From: Pseudomonadota bacterium | GTDB lineage: Bacteria > Pseudomonadota > Gammaproteobacteria > Burkholderiales > Burkholderiaceae_E | Assembly: GCA_023389055.1 (NCBI GenBank) | Contig: JAEWFA010000038.1 | Location: forward strand, 62,001 to 126,000 | Direction: 5' to 3' | DNA: 64,000 bases | Shown: in pieces, positions 40,161 to 49,002 of the stretch | Layout of the letters: each line of letters starts with the position of its first letter | Numbering within the stretch: the first letter of the stretch is position 1 | Position numbers and translations under genes: made by a program | The notes under the pieces: generated by a model | Told to the model about the DNA's origin: nothing | Database searches by the model: none | Seen by the model: the letters and a program-made list of their open reading frames with translations, nothing else

Positions 40161-41656
40161 TGCGCGAAGCGCTGCTGCGCGGGCGTCCCTTCGGGTACGT
40201 CGCGCCCACCGACGACCGCTTCGATCTCACGGTTCCGTCGACCGAGCAGCGAACGATCGCCACCGGCTGGTTGTTCCTCGGCGTGGCGGCGCTGATCGGC
40301 GCGGGGCTGTTCTCGATCCTGCTGGTGCTGGCGCGCACGCCCTACATCGCGAAGCTGATTCCGGGCATCGATTTCTTCCACGTCGCGCTCGTCGTGCATG
40401 TCGACCTGTCGGTACTCGTCTGGTTCGTCTCGATGGCGGGGATGCTCTGGACCATCGACACGTCGCCGCGCTGGATCGGGCTGGGCTGGTTCGCGCTCGC
40501 CGTCACCGCGATCGGCACGCTGTTCCTCGCGGCGTCGCCGTTCACCGGCGTCGCGGTGCCGGTGATGTCGAACTACGTTCCGGTGCTGCTGAACGACACC
40601 TTCCTCTACGGCCTGTGCGTGTTCGGCATCGGCTTCCTGCTGCTGACGCTGCGCTCCTTCGTCGCGCCGGCGCGGATGAGCCTGCGCATGGACGGCACCG
40701 ATGCGCTGCGCTTCGGCCTGAAGGCGGCGGCGGTGTCGAGCGCCTTCGCGCTGCTGGCGATGGCCTGGTCGATCGTCGAGGTGCCGCGCGAGCTCGATCC
40801 GAAGACGTATTACGAGCTGCTGTTCTGGGGTCCCGGCCACGTCATCCAGTTCACGTGGACGCTGCTGATGCTCGTCGCCTGGGGGTGGCTCGCCACGCTG
40901 GTGGGCGCGCCGCTGCCGCTCAGCCCGCGCGTGGTCGCGCTGCTCTACGCGATCGGGCTGCTGCCGGTCTTCTTCGTGCCGCCAATCTACCTGAACTGGA
41001 CGGTGCTCTCCGTCGAGCATCACCGGATGATGACCTGGCTGATGCGCTTCGGAGGCGGGCTCGCGATCCTTCCGATGGCGCTCGCGCTCGCCGTCGCGCT
41101 GTCGCGTCGCGTGCCGAAGGACGAGACGAAGCGCCCGCTGCGAGCGTCGTTGATCACGTCGCTGCTGCTGTTCACGATCGGCGGCGGAATCGGCTTCCTG
41201 ATCCAGGGCTCCGACGTGCGCGTGCCGGCGCACTATCACGGGTCGATCGTCGGCGTGACGCTCGCGCTGATGGGGCTGGCGTATGCACTGCTGCCGCGAC
41301 TGGGCTTTCGCGCGCCGCAGGGTCGGGTGGCCCGCTGGCAACCCTGGCTGTACGGATCGGGACAATTGCTGCACATCCTCGGACTCGTCTGGTCCGGCGG
41401 CTATGGCGTGCAGCGCAAGGTCGCGGGCGCGGAGCAGGCGCTGCGCACGCCGCAGGAGGTCTTCGGCATGGGCGTGATGGGACTGGGCGGCGCGATCGCG
41501 ATCGTCGGCGGGTTGCTCTTCATCTGGGTCGTGCTCGCGTCGGTGCGCGGCGGGCGCAGCGACCGCGGCGAAAGCTCGGCGCCGAGAGCCGGCGCCTGCG
41601 GTGCGGTATCCGCGGTCCGCGCTTCCGCCGGGACCGCGCTCGCGCGCGAACCGTGA
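40157..41656 (+). CDS. Second heme-copper subunit I-like protein
   Basis: A 499-residue, ~12-helix protein of the heme-copper superfamily, distant from the subunit I upstream. Candidate ligands are H81 (VVHVDLSVLVWF) and H361 for the low-spin heme, H359 for the active-site heme (PAHYHG), and H228, H288 and H289 for CuB (WGPGHVIQF, VEHHRMM). No tyrosine follows H228 in the covalent position, and Q231 lies nearby. No subunit II or cytochrome c subunit is encoded next to it. It could be a non-canonical NO reductase or an electron-transfer partner. Database labels for relatives probably read cbb3-type subunit I. Confidence 0.82.
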   Translation: MMREALLRGRPFGYVAPTDDRFDLTVPSTEQRTIATGWLFLGVAALIGAGLFSILLVLARTPYIAKLIPGIDFFHVALVVHVDLSVLVWFVSMAGMLWTIDTSPRWIGLGWFALAVTAIGTLFLAASPFTGVAVPVMSNYVPVLLNDTFLYGLCVFGIGFLLLTLRSFVAPARMSLRMDGTDALRFGLKAAAVSSAFALLAMAWSIVEVPRELDPKTYYELLFWGPGHVIQFTWTLLMLVAWGWLATLVGAPLPLSPRVVALLYAIGLLPVFFVPPIYLNWTVLSVEHHRMMTWLMRFGGGLAILPMALALAVALSRRVPKDETKRPLRASLITSLLLFTIGGGIGFLIQGSDVRVPAHYHGSIVGVTLALMGLAYALLPRLGFRAPQGRVARWQPWLYGSGQLLHILGLVWSGGYGVQRKVAGAEQALRTPQEVFGMGVMGLGGAIAIVGGLLFIWVVLASVRGGRSDRGESSAPRAGACGAVSAVRASAGTALAREP

Positions 41657-42735
41657 TTCGCTGGCTGGCGGTTCTCGCCTGCGCGCTCACGGTCTGCATC
41701 ACCGCATCGAGCGCGTTCATCCGTCACTCGCAAGCCGGCCTCGGTTGTCCGGGCTGGCCGGATGCGCCGTGCGTGGCGCAGACGCGCGCCGCGCACGCCG
41801 ATGCGCTGGCCGCGCAGGCGCAGCCTGCCGCGCAGGAACCGGGCGTGCGAGCCGCGCGCGGGTTGCATCGGGTGAGCGCGATGCTGGTCGGCGTGCTCGT
41901 GCTGCTGATCGCCGTCTTCGGTTGGTCGTCGATGGGTGCCGGCGGGCGCGTCGCGCTGGCTTTCGCGCTCGTCGACACCTTCTTCCTCGCGTGGCTCGGC
42001 CGCTTCACGCCGCATCCGGTTCCGCTGGTGACGATCGGCAACCTCCTCGGCGGGATCGCGCTGGCGGCGGCTTTCGCATGGATCGCAGCGTCGTTGCGCT
42101 GGCCCTCGCGGTTGGGTGCGAAACCCGCCGCGGCTGCACCGGCGCCGCCGGCCACGCGCGCAACTCCTTCGCTGCTCGGTGCATCCTTTGTTGCGCTGGC
42201 GCTGCTTGCCGCAGCCGCCTGGATCGGAACGATGATCGGCGCGCACGACGCGATCGCTGCCTGCGAAGCCGCCGCCTGCTCGGGGTCGCTGCGCGTCGAA
42301 CCAGGTGCGCTCGATCCGCTTCGCGCTGCGCAACCGGTCGATGCGGCGGCGGCGCGCGGGCTGCACTGGCTGCATCGGCTCGTCGTCGCCGCCCTCGCGA
42401 TCGTTGCGCTGATCGTCGCGGCGCGCGCGCGCCGCAGCGGCGCGGCGCGCGCCGCGGTGCTGCTCGTCGTGTTGCTGCTCGCGCAGGCGGCGGCCGGCAT
42501 CGGCACGGCGATCGGCGTGCAGCCGCTTGCCACGGCCACGCTGCACAACGCGCTGGCCACGCTGCTCGCCGTGCTGCTCGCAGCGCTCGCGGCCCGTTCG
42601 CTGGCCCGTCGCAGCGACGGCGGCCAGGAATCAGGGGTCGCCGCGCGCAATGCGCGCGAGGCGCGTGGAGATCCGGAACGGGTCGGACGCACCGGCGCCG
42701 GCGTCCACGCGCACCCACCGGTCGACGAACGGTGA
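41653..42735 (+). CDS. CtaA/COX15-like heme A synthase homologue
   Basis: The 360-residue protein has about eight membrane helices and two pseudo-repeats like heme A synthase. Conserved histidines appear in FIRHSQAGLGCPGWPD, ARGLHRVSAM, GLHWLHRLVV and TLHNALATL. The cysteine pair (C-x7-C) after the first helix is also seen. It would convert heme O to heme A, implying heme A in one of the operon enzymes, unless it has another heme task. The GTG start overlaps the previous stop (GTGA). The last ~35 residues are hydrophilic and overlap a convergent pseudogene, so the true C-terminus may have been altered. Confidence 0.82.
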   Translation: MIRWLAVLACALTVCITASSAFIRHSQAGLGCPGWPDAPCVAQTRAAHADALAAQAQPAAQEPGVRAARGLHRVSAMLVGVLVLLIAVFGWSSMGAGGRVALAFALVDTFFLAWLGRFTPHPVPLVTIGNLLGGIALAAAFAWIAASLRWPSRLGAKPAAAAPAPPATRATPSLLGASFVALALLAAAAWIGTMIGAHDAIAACEAAACSGSLRVEPGALDPLRAAQPVDAAAARGLHWLHRLVVAALAIVALIVAARARRSGAARAAVLLVVLLLAQAAAGIGTAIGVQPLATATLHNALATLLAVLLAALAARSLARRSDGGQESGVAARNAREARGDPERVGRTGAGVHAHPPVDER

Positions 42736-43052
42736 GCCGTAGCTTTCGACGCTGAGCAACTTGTCGGTGATGCGCTCGATGCGATGGTGGTGCGTGCCGT
42801 CGAGCAGCCATTGCTCGTTCGCGCGCAGGCGCTGCTCACGATCGCCGCGTTCGAGTGCGCGTGCATCCAGCCCGTCGTTGCTGCCGGGCGGGTTCAGCGT
42901 GACGAAACGCACCCGGCGATAGGTCCACCGAAGGTGCTCGGGCAATCCGCCGTCGCCGTTCGCATCGGCCCGGTCCTGCGCGCGCGCGCCGGAAGCAGCG
43001 CGCCTGCGGCGACGCCGGCGGCTGCGACGAGCGCGCGGCGCCGCACGCTCAT
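42631..43052 (-). pseudogene. Decayed secreted metallophosphoesterase
   Basis: The start, ATG 43052, overlaps the mutS stop as ATGA and encodes a signal peptide (RRRALVAAAGVAAGALLPARA). The family sequence then continues in another frame (PEHLRWTYRRVRFVTLN, PGSND, later VESYGSPFVDRWVRVD). The shift falls in a GCGCGCGC run near 42976-42990. The DxH and GD metal-binding parts of calcineurin-like phosphoesterases are missing, so there are internal deletions as well. It is probably non-functional. Its end overlaps the CtaA-like gene by 105 bases. Confidence 0.6.
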
Positions 43053-45805
43053 GCGCGCACGCGTCGCCCGGCGAGTCGGTCGTGCAGTGCGTACAGCAGG
43101 TCGAGCGCGTCGCGCGCGCTCAGCGCATCGGGATCGAGGTCGTGCAGGCGCGCGAGGACTTCGACGCGCGCGTCCTCGTCGGCGCCCGGTGCGGCTTCGG
43201 CGTCGGCACCGACGGCGGCATCGACAGCGGGTCCGATCACGGCCCCTTCGTCGGTGCCGCCCGCGAGTTGCGATTCGGCGGCCCCGGCGGCGAAGGCGAA
43301 GAGATCGAGTTGCGATTGCTGCGCCCGTGCGTGCTCTTCGAGTTCGCCGAGCATCCGCTCGGCGGCGCGCACCACCGGCTGCGGAACGCCGGCCAGCCGC
43401 GCGACCTGCAGCCCGTAGCTGCGGTTTGCCGGTCCGTCGCGCAACGCGTGCAGGAAGACGATCCCGCCGCGATGCTCCGCAGCGGCCAGGTGGAGGTTCA
43501 CTGCCTGCGGGTGCCGCTCGCTCAGCCGCGTGAGCTCGAAGTAGTGCGTGGCGAACAGCGTAAGCGAGCGATTGTGCGCGAGCAGGCGCGCGGCGATCGC
43601 GTGCGCCAGCGCGAGCCCGTCGAAGGTCGAGGTGCCGCGCCCGATCTCGTCCATCAGCACGAGCGATCGGTCGGTGGCTGCGTGCAGGATCGCCGCCGCT
43701 TCGGTCATCTCCACCATGAAGGTCGAACGCCCTCCGGCGAGGTCGTCGGAGGCGCCCACGCGCGTGAAGATCCGATCGAGCGGCCCGATCTCGCAGTCGT
43801 CGGCGGGCACGAAGCTGCCGCAGTAGGCGAGCAGCGCGATCAGCGCGACCGAGCGCATGTAGGTCGACTTTCCGCCCATGTTCGGGCCGGTGATCAGCAG
43901 CATGCGCCGGCTGTCGCGCATCACGCAGTCGTTGGGCACGTATTGCTCGATTGCCGCTTCGACAAGCGGGTGCCGGCCGGCACGGATCTCGATGCCGGGC
44001 AATGACACGAAGCGCGGCGGCACCCAGCGCAGCGTGCGAGCGCGTTCGGCCAGCGTGGCGAGCACGTCGAGCTTTGCGATCGCGCTGCCGGCGCGCTGCC
44101 AGTCGCGCACGAACGGCTCGAGCGACTCGACGAGCGCGTCGTACAGCGAACGCTCGAGCGCGAGCGCGCGCTCGCGCGCCGACAGCGCCTTGTCCTCGAA
44201 TGCCTTCAGCTCGGGCGTGACGTAGCGTTCGGCATTCTTCAGCGTCTGCCTGCGGCGGTAGTCGTCGGGTACGCGCGCGGACTGTCCCCGCGTGACCTCG
44301 ATGAAGTAGCCGGTCACGCTGTTGTAGCCGACGCGAAGGGTCGCGATGCCGGTGCGCTCGCGCTCGCGCAGCTCCATTGCCGCGAGCAGTGCGTCGCCGT
44401 CGCGGTCGATCGCACGCAGCTCGTCGAGCGCGGCGTCGTAGCCGTCGCGAAGCACGCCGCCGTCTCGCGCCTGCACGGCAGGCTCGTCGAGCAGCGCCTG
44501 CGCGATCGGCTCCCACGAACCGCGCGCCAGGTCGAGCGCCTGCGCGGCTTCGCGAAAGGGCTCTGCGTCGAGCGTGTCGATCGATTCGCGAACGCGCTGC
44601 AGGACGGGCATCGCATCGCGCAATGCCGCCAATTCGCGCGGACGCACCGAACGCAGGGCAATGCGCGTTGCGACCCGCTCGAGGTCGGGCAGCGTGCGCA
44701 GCTCGGCGCGCAGCGCCTCATGGCCCGGCGACGAATCGAGCAGCAGTCCGATGCAGTGCTGTCGCTGCGCGGCGGCCTGCTGCGCACGCGGCGGCTCGAG
44801 CAGCCAGCGGCGCAGCAACCGCGCGCCGGCGCTGGTGGCGCAACGATCGAGCAGGCGCAGCAGCGACGGACCGTCGTCGCCGCGAAGGCTCTCGACGATC
44901 TCGAGGTTGCGCCGTGCCGTGGCGTCGACGACCACGAACTCGTCGGCATCGAACACGCGCAGCGCCTGCAGATGCGAGGGCGCGCGTCCCTGCGTGCGCT
45001 CGACGTGCTCGACGAGCGCACCGGCCGCTCCGATCGCGGCGTCCAGCCCCTGCGCACCGAAGCCGGCAAGATCGCGGGTGCCGAACAGTTCGCACAGCCG
45101 ACGCTGCGCGCGGCGAGTATCGAATTGCCAGAGGGGGGCGCGCGCGAGGGCGGCGCGGTCGAGCGCGCCCTGCACCTGCAACGCCGCCTTCAGGGAAACG
45201 GGCAGCGCGGCATCCTCGGCGAGCAGCAGCTCGGCCGGCCGCAGCCGGTCGATCTCGCGCGCCAGCGTTGGGGCGTCGAGTTCGGCGAGCCAGCACTCGC
45301 CGCTCGAGACGACCATCCACGCTGCGGCCAGGCGCGAACCGGTCGACGGCGACACGGCGAGCAGCACGGTGTCGTCACGCTCGGGCAGCAACTGGGCGTC
45401 GGTGACGGTGCCCGGCGTGACGATGCGCACGACCTTGCGCTCCACCGGCCCCTTAGCGGTCGCGGGGTCGCCGATCTGCTCGCACACGGCGATCGACTCG
45501 CCGAGCCGCACGAGGCGCGCCAGATACTGCTCGACCGCATGAACGGGCACGCCCGCCATCGGAATCGGCACGCCGGCCGATGCGCCGCGTTTCGTCAGCG
45601 TGATCCCGAGCAGGCGCGCGGCGCGCTCGGCGTCCGCGTAGAACAGCTCGTAGAAGTCGCCCATCCGGTAGAACAGCAGCCGCGAGGCGTGCTCGCTCTT
45701 GATGCGCAGGTACTGCTGCATCACGGGCGTGTGACCGGCGAGGTGGGACGAGCGGGGATCGATACTGCCGTTGCCGTCCGGCGCCATGTCGTTCTGTCGT
45801 TTCAC
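43049..45805 (-). CDS. mutS: DNA mismatch repair protein MutS
   Basis: The 918-residue ATPase recognises mismatches after replication. The mismatch-binding domain opens with HTPVMQQYLRIKSEHASRLL and contains the phenylalanine-type wedge region FYRMGDFYELF. The C-terminal ABC-type ATPase shows Walker A GPNMGGKST (about residue 640), the signature region, Walker B-like VLMDEIGRGTSTFDG and TLFATHYFELT. Length is slightly above E. coli MutS. A start at ATG 45805 adds a short N-terminal tail; MAPDGNG six residues later is the alternative. Confidence 0.97.
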   Translation of the reverse strand: MKRQNDMAPDGNGSIDPRSSHLAGHTPVMQQYLRIKSEHASRLLFYRMGDFYELFYADAERAARLLGITLTKRGASAGVPIPMAGVPVHAVEQYLARLVRLGESIAVCEQIGDPATAKGPVERKVVRIVTPGTVTDAQLLPERDDTVLLAVSPSTGSRLAAAWMVVSSGECWLAELDAPTLAREIDRLRPAELLLAEDAALPVSLKAALQVQGALDRAALARAPLWQFDTRRAQRRLCELFGTRDLAGFGAQGLDAAIGAAGALVEHVERTQGRAPSHLQALRVFDADEFVVVDATARRNLEIVESLRGDDGPSLLRLLDRCATSAGARLLRRWLLEPPRAQQAAAQRQHCIGLLLDSSPGHEALRAELRTLPDLERVATRIALRSVRPRELAALRDAMPVLQRVRESIDTLDAEPFREAAQALDLARGSWEPIAQALLDEPAVQARDGGVLRDGYDAALDELRAIDRDGDALLAAMELRERERTGIATLRVGYNSVTGYFIEVTRGQSARVPDDYRRRQTLKNAERYVTPELKAFEDKALSARERALALERSLYDALVESLEPFVRDWQRAGSAIAKLDVLATLAERARTLRWVPPRFVSLPGIEIRAGRHPLVEAAIEQYVPNDCVMRDSRRMLLITGPNMGGKSTYMRSVALIALLAYCGSFVPADDCEIGPLDRIFTRVGASDDLAGGRSTFMVEMTEAAAILHAATDRSLVLMDEIGRGTSTFDGLALAHAIAARLLAHNRSLTLFATHYFELTRLSERHPQAVNLHLAAAEHRGGIVFLHALRDGPANRSYGLQVARLAGVPQPVVRAAERMLGELEEHARAQQSQLDLFAFAAGAAESQLAGGTDEGAVIGPAVDAAVGADAEAAPGADEDARVEVLARLHDLDPDALSARDALDLLYALHDRLAGRRVRA

Positions 45806-45963
45806 GAGATTCGGGCCTTCACCGATGGCTCTTCGCGCAGCAGGGCGCCCGATTCGCTCCGGCGCCCGGCTGCCCAGCCCGAATGATGCACGCAGCGCCG
45901 CGCGCGGGGGTCGGCAGCGGCGCCGCGTCGTTCGGCGGGCGGCGCCGGCTCCCCGGCGAAGGT

Positions 45964-47022
45964 TCAGATGCGCGCTTCGAAGACCATATTGAAGGGCGTC
46001 TGGGCGGTTCGGCGGAACTGTCCGAATCCGGCCTCTTCGGCGACATCGTGCAGGCGGCGTTCACCAGCCTGCGCGCCCAGGCCGAGGCCGACCTCCTGCG
46101 ACAGCGAACACGGCGTGCAGATCATCGTCGACGCACAGTAGTAGACGCGACCGACCGGATTGAGGTTTTCCTGCACGGTGTTTCCGGCGAAGGGCTCCAC
46201 GAGCAGCCAGCTGCCGTCCTTCGCCATCGTGTCGCGCACATGGCGCGCGGCGCCCACCGGGTCGCCCATGTCGTGCAGCGAGTCGAAGAAGGCCACCAGG
46301 TCGAAGTCGTGCCCGGGGTAGTCCTTCGCGCCGGCGCGCTCGAAATGCACGCGGTCCGCGACGCCGGCGTCCTCGGCGCGCTTGCGCGCGGCTTCGATCG
46401 ACTGCGGGTGATAGTCGAAGCCGTAGAACTCGGACTTCGGATAGGCCTTCGCCATGACGATCGTGGACGAACCGTAGCCGCAGCCGATGTCGGCGACGCG
46501 TGCGCCGTCGCGCAGCTTCCGGTCGACGTCGGTGAGCGTCGGGATCCAGCTGCTGACCAGGTTCGCGTTGTAGCCGGGGCGGAAGAACCGCTCGGTTCCG
46601 CTGTACAGCCCCGCGCTGTGCTCGTGCCAGCCCAGGCCGCTGTTCGAGGTGAACGTGCGCTCCAGCTTGTCGATGTCCTGCGCGAGCGCGGCGAAGATCT
46701 CGAAACCGCCGCACACGAAGGTGGGGCTGTCTTCGTCGACGAACACGGCTGCCGATTCCTCCGACATCGTGTAAGCCTCGCGCTCGGCGTCGTAGTCGAT
46801 GTAGCCGCTTGCGGCCATCGCGTTCAGCCATTCGCGCGCATATCGCTCCCGAACGCCGGTGCGTTCGGCGAGCATCTCCGAGTTCGTCGGCTCGCCGCCA
46901 GCGAGCGCGCGGAACAGCCCGAGCCGGTCGCCGAGCACGACCAGCGGCGCGCTTGCGATCGCGCCGAATTCGTTGACGAGCTTTCCCATCAGGGCGTCGA
47001 GCCGGGTCGCGTCAATTGCCAT
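45964..47022 (-). CDS. Class I methyltransferase with N-terminal winged helix
   Basis: A 352-residue protein. Residues ~25-90 look like a winged-helix dimerisation domain (LAERTGVRERYAREWLNAMA) and residues ~170-330 like a SAM-binding Rossmann fold with motif I VADIGCGYGSSTIVMA. YYCASTMICTPCSLSQE is a cysteine-containing C-terminal segment. Relatives are small-molecule methyltransferases; none can be singled out. ATG 47022 has an excellent GGAGG site. A perfect palindrome lies about 90 bases upstream, so expression may be regulated. Confidence 0.85.
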   Translation of the reverse strand: MAIDATRLDALMGKLVNEFGAIASAPLVVLGDRLGLFRALAGGEPTNSEMLAERTGVRERYAREWLNAMAASGYIDYDAEREAYTMSEESAAVFVDEDSPTFVCGGFEIFAALAQDIDKLERTFTSNSGLGWHEHSAGLYSGTERFFRPGYNANLVSSWIPTLTDVDRKLRDGARVADIGCGYGSSTIVMAKAYPKSEFYGFDYHPQSIEAARKRAEDAGVADRVHFERAGAKDYPGHDFDLVAFFDSLHDMGDPVGAARHVRDTMAKDGSWLLVEPFAGNTVQENLNPVGRVYYCASTMICTPCSLSQEVGLGLGAQAGERRLHDVAEEAGFGQFRRTAQTPFNMVFEARI

Positions 47023-47109
47023 GTTCGCCTCCTTCGGAGGGGCTCGTGTCGGAGCGGCGCAGCGGGATTGCGGCGACTGGGCTCCGGCACCGCGAAGGCA
47101 GTGTACGGC

Positions 47110-47130
47110 TGCAATAACCGGCTTATTGCA
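47110..47130. promoter_or_regulatory. Palindromic operator candidate
   Basis: TGCAATAA (47110-47117), CCGGC, TTATTGCA (47123-47130) is a perfect 8-base inverted repeat with a 5-base centre in AT-rich surroundings. It lies between the rnk-like gene and the methyltransferase gene. No T-run follows on either strand, so an operator is likelier than a terminator. Confidence 0.55.
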
Positions 47131-47167
47131 AGCAGATTCTGTCGGCGAGGACTTGGCGGCCGCACGC

Positions 47168-47575
47168 TCAGCGCGTGTAGTCTCCGCTCGCCTCGGGCTG
47201 GAACAGCAGCTCGGCAATGCGCAGGCGCTGCACTGCACCGGTCGGCGTCGTCCACTGCGTTTCCTCGCCGACGCGGCGGCCGAGCAGCGCCGTTCCGATC
47301 GGGGAGAGCACCGACACGAAACCGGCCGACGCGTCGGCGTCCCCGGGGTAGCACAGCGTGAGGGTGCGCTGGGTTCCGTCGACGAGATCGTCGACGGTGA
47401 CGCGCGTGTACATCGTGACGACGTCGCCGGGCACTTCGCTGGGCGCCACGACATCGGCGTCGTCGAGCACCTCGGTGAGTGCCTCGCCGGCCGGTCGCTG
47501 TCGGGCAAGCAGGCGGTCGATGCGTACGTGATCCAGTTCGTTCAGCAGGCGAAAGTCATTCGAGGCTTGGGTCAT
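47168..47575 (-). CDS. rnk: Nucleoside diphosphate kinase regulator (Rnk-like)
   Basis: This 135-residue protein belongs to the Rnk/GreA-GreB C-terminal superfamily. After a short N-terminal helix, residues ~45-130 form the FKBP-like domain (VTMYTRVTVDDLVDG, TLCYPGDADASAGFVSVLSP, IGTALLGRRVGEETQW). The long coiled-coil of GreA is lacking. Rnk-like proteins bind RNA polymerase and influence transcript cleavage or nucleotide balance. The function here is inferred from family only. Confidence 0.9.
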   Translation of the reverse strand: MTQASNDFRLLNELDHVRIDRLLARQRPAGEALTEVLDDADVVAPSEVPGDVVTMYTRVTVDDLVDGTQRTLTLCYPGDADASAGFVSVLSPIGTALLGRRVGEETQWTTPTGAVQRLRIAELLFQPEASGDYTR

Positions 47576-48081
47576 GGCGAACTCCGTAAGGGAGGCGAAC
47601 GCGGACGATTCCGGAAAGTGCGACGCGGACGTCGCGCGAAGCGAGGCCCCCGGGGCGGGCCCGGCGATCTCGAAGGGGCGGTGGATTCGAGGGTGGATCG
47701 CCGGGCTATCGATCGAAGGCGGACTTGCCCGATCGGCAGGTCGCCTCGATTCGCGCCCGGGCACCGGACGCGGGCACGCGTCGGCCCGCGGCGGCGCCTT
47801 GCGGCGCGTCGGCGTGCAGTTTCGCAGTGCGGACGATCGGTGCGTTCATTCGTGACTTGTCGAGCGCGCCGCCATGGCGACGCGGTTCGAAGAAGACAGG
47901 GTAGGTGTTCCGCCGGCATCGGCGGGATCGCGCCGCAACGAAAAGCGTGGCGCGATGTCTTGCAAACGTATGGTAGCCGACCCGGCGACAATCGGCATCA
48001 TCGCCGTTCGAACGCCTCGGACTGACGCTTACATTGGGGCAGAATGCGCAGGCGCAAGGGCCTGTGGGCGAAGGATCGACG
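47576..48081. other. 506-base gap between rnk-like and Nudix genes
   Basis: No convincing gene, RNA or repeat is seen. A 93-codon frame at 47574-47855 begins on the rnk start region but has no recognisable family or regular codon pattern. The gap must hold promoters for the two divergent genes; no strong hexamer pair stands out. Confidence 0.5.
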
Positions 48082-49002
48082 GTGAAGGGTGAAGCTTCGG
48101 TTTCGGGGGCGGGCTCCCGGTCGGTTTTCTCCGGGCCGGTGACGACCCCGGTGTTGCCGGCGGCCACGGTCGTCGTGCTGCGCGACGGCGAGCAGGGCCT
48201 CGAGGTGCTGATGCTGCGCCGGCACGTCAAATCCGCCGTCCTCGGCGGCGCTTTCGTCTTTCCCGGCGGCAAGCTCGACGCGGCCGATCGGGCCGTCGCC
48301 GGGTCGCGCTGCATCGACGCATCGCCCGAGGAACTGCACGACCGACTCGGCGAGCCCCGACTCGACCCTTGCGAAGCGGCGGCGCTGTTCGTCGCCGCCT
48401 GCCGCGAGACGCTGGAGGAATCGGGCGTGCTGTTCGCGCACGGCGCCGATGCCGCCGTCGCGCGGCGAGTGCGCGAAACCGCCTGCGCGGCACGGCCCTT
48501 CGATTCGGTGCTCGCTACGCTGTCGCTGCGCCTCGACACCGACTCGCTCGTGCCGTGGACGCGCTGGATCACGCCGCGCGTGCCGGCGATGATGGATCGC
48601 CGGTTCGACGCGCGCTTCTTCGTGGCTCGACTGCCCTCCGACCAGCAGGCGACGCACGACGACCACGAAGCGACCGAGACCGTCTGGCTGCGGCCTCGCG
48701 CGGCGGTCGAGCGCTATCGACGACGCGAGATCGTCGTCGCGCCGGTACAGTTGATGAGCCTGGTGCATCTTGCGCAGCATGCTTCGGCGGCTTCGGTGCT
48801 CGACGAGGCGCGCACGCGCAGGCCGCCGCTGATCGAGCCCGAGCCCTTCGAGGAGAACGGGGTGCGCGCCATCGCGTACCCCGGCCACCCGCGGCACCCG
48901 GTGCGCGAGCGCGCGATTCCCGGACCCGACTGCCTGCAGTTGCGCGACGACCTGTTCGAGCCGCCTGCAGGCTTCGATTCGCTGTTCCGCGTCGACGAAT
49001 GA
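48082..49002 (+). CDS. Nudix hydrolase
   Basis: A 306-residue member of the Nudix superfamily, which splits nucleoside diphosphates linked to another group. The Nudix box is recognisable but spread by an insert: FPGGKLDAADRA, then about 30 residues later EAAALFVAACRETLEESGVLF with the metal-binding REtxEEsG core. This long type resembles NUDT19/RP2-like CoA-diphosphatase relatives. GTG 48082 is chosen for AAGGA 7 bases upstream; an earlier TTG at 48034 adds 16 residues. Its stop overlaps the next gene (ATGA). Confidence 0.87.
   Translation: MKGEASVSGAGSRSVFSGPVTTPVLPAATVVVLRDGEQGLEVLMLRRHVKSAVLGGAFVFPGGKLDAADRAVAGSRCIDASPEELHDRLGEPRLDPCEAAALFVAACRETLEESGVLFAHGADAAVARRVRETACAARPFDSVLATLSLRLDTDSLVPWTRWITPRVPAMMDRRFDARFFVARLPSDQQATHDDHEATETVWLRPRAAVERYRRREIVVAPVQLMSLVHLAQHASAASVLDEARTRRPPLIEPEPFEENGVRAIAYPGHPRHPVRERAIPGPDCLQLRDDLFEPPAGFDSLFRVDE

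Noticed and set aside
47574..47855. 93-codon plus-strand frame in the gap after rnk
   Set aside because: It starts opposite the rnk start codon, has no family resemblance or ribosome-binding site, and long frames arise by chance at this GC content.
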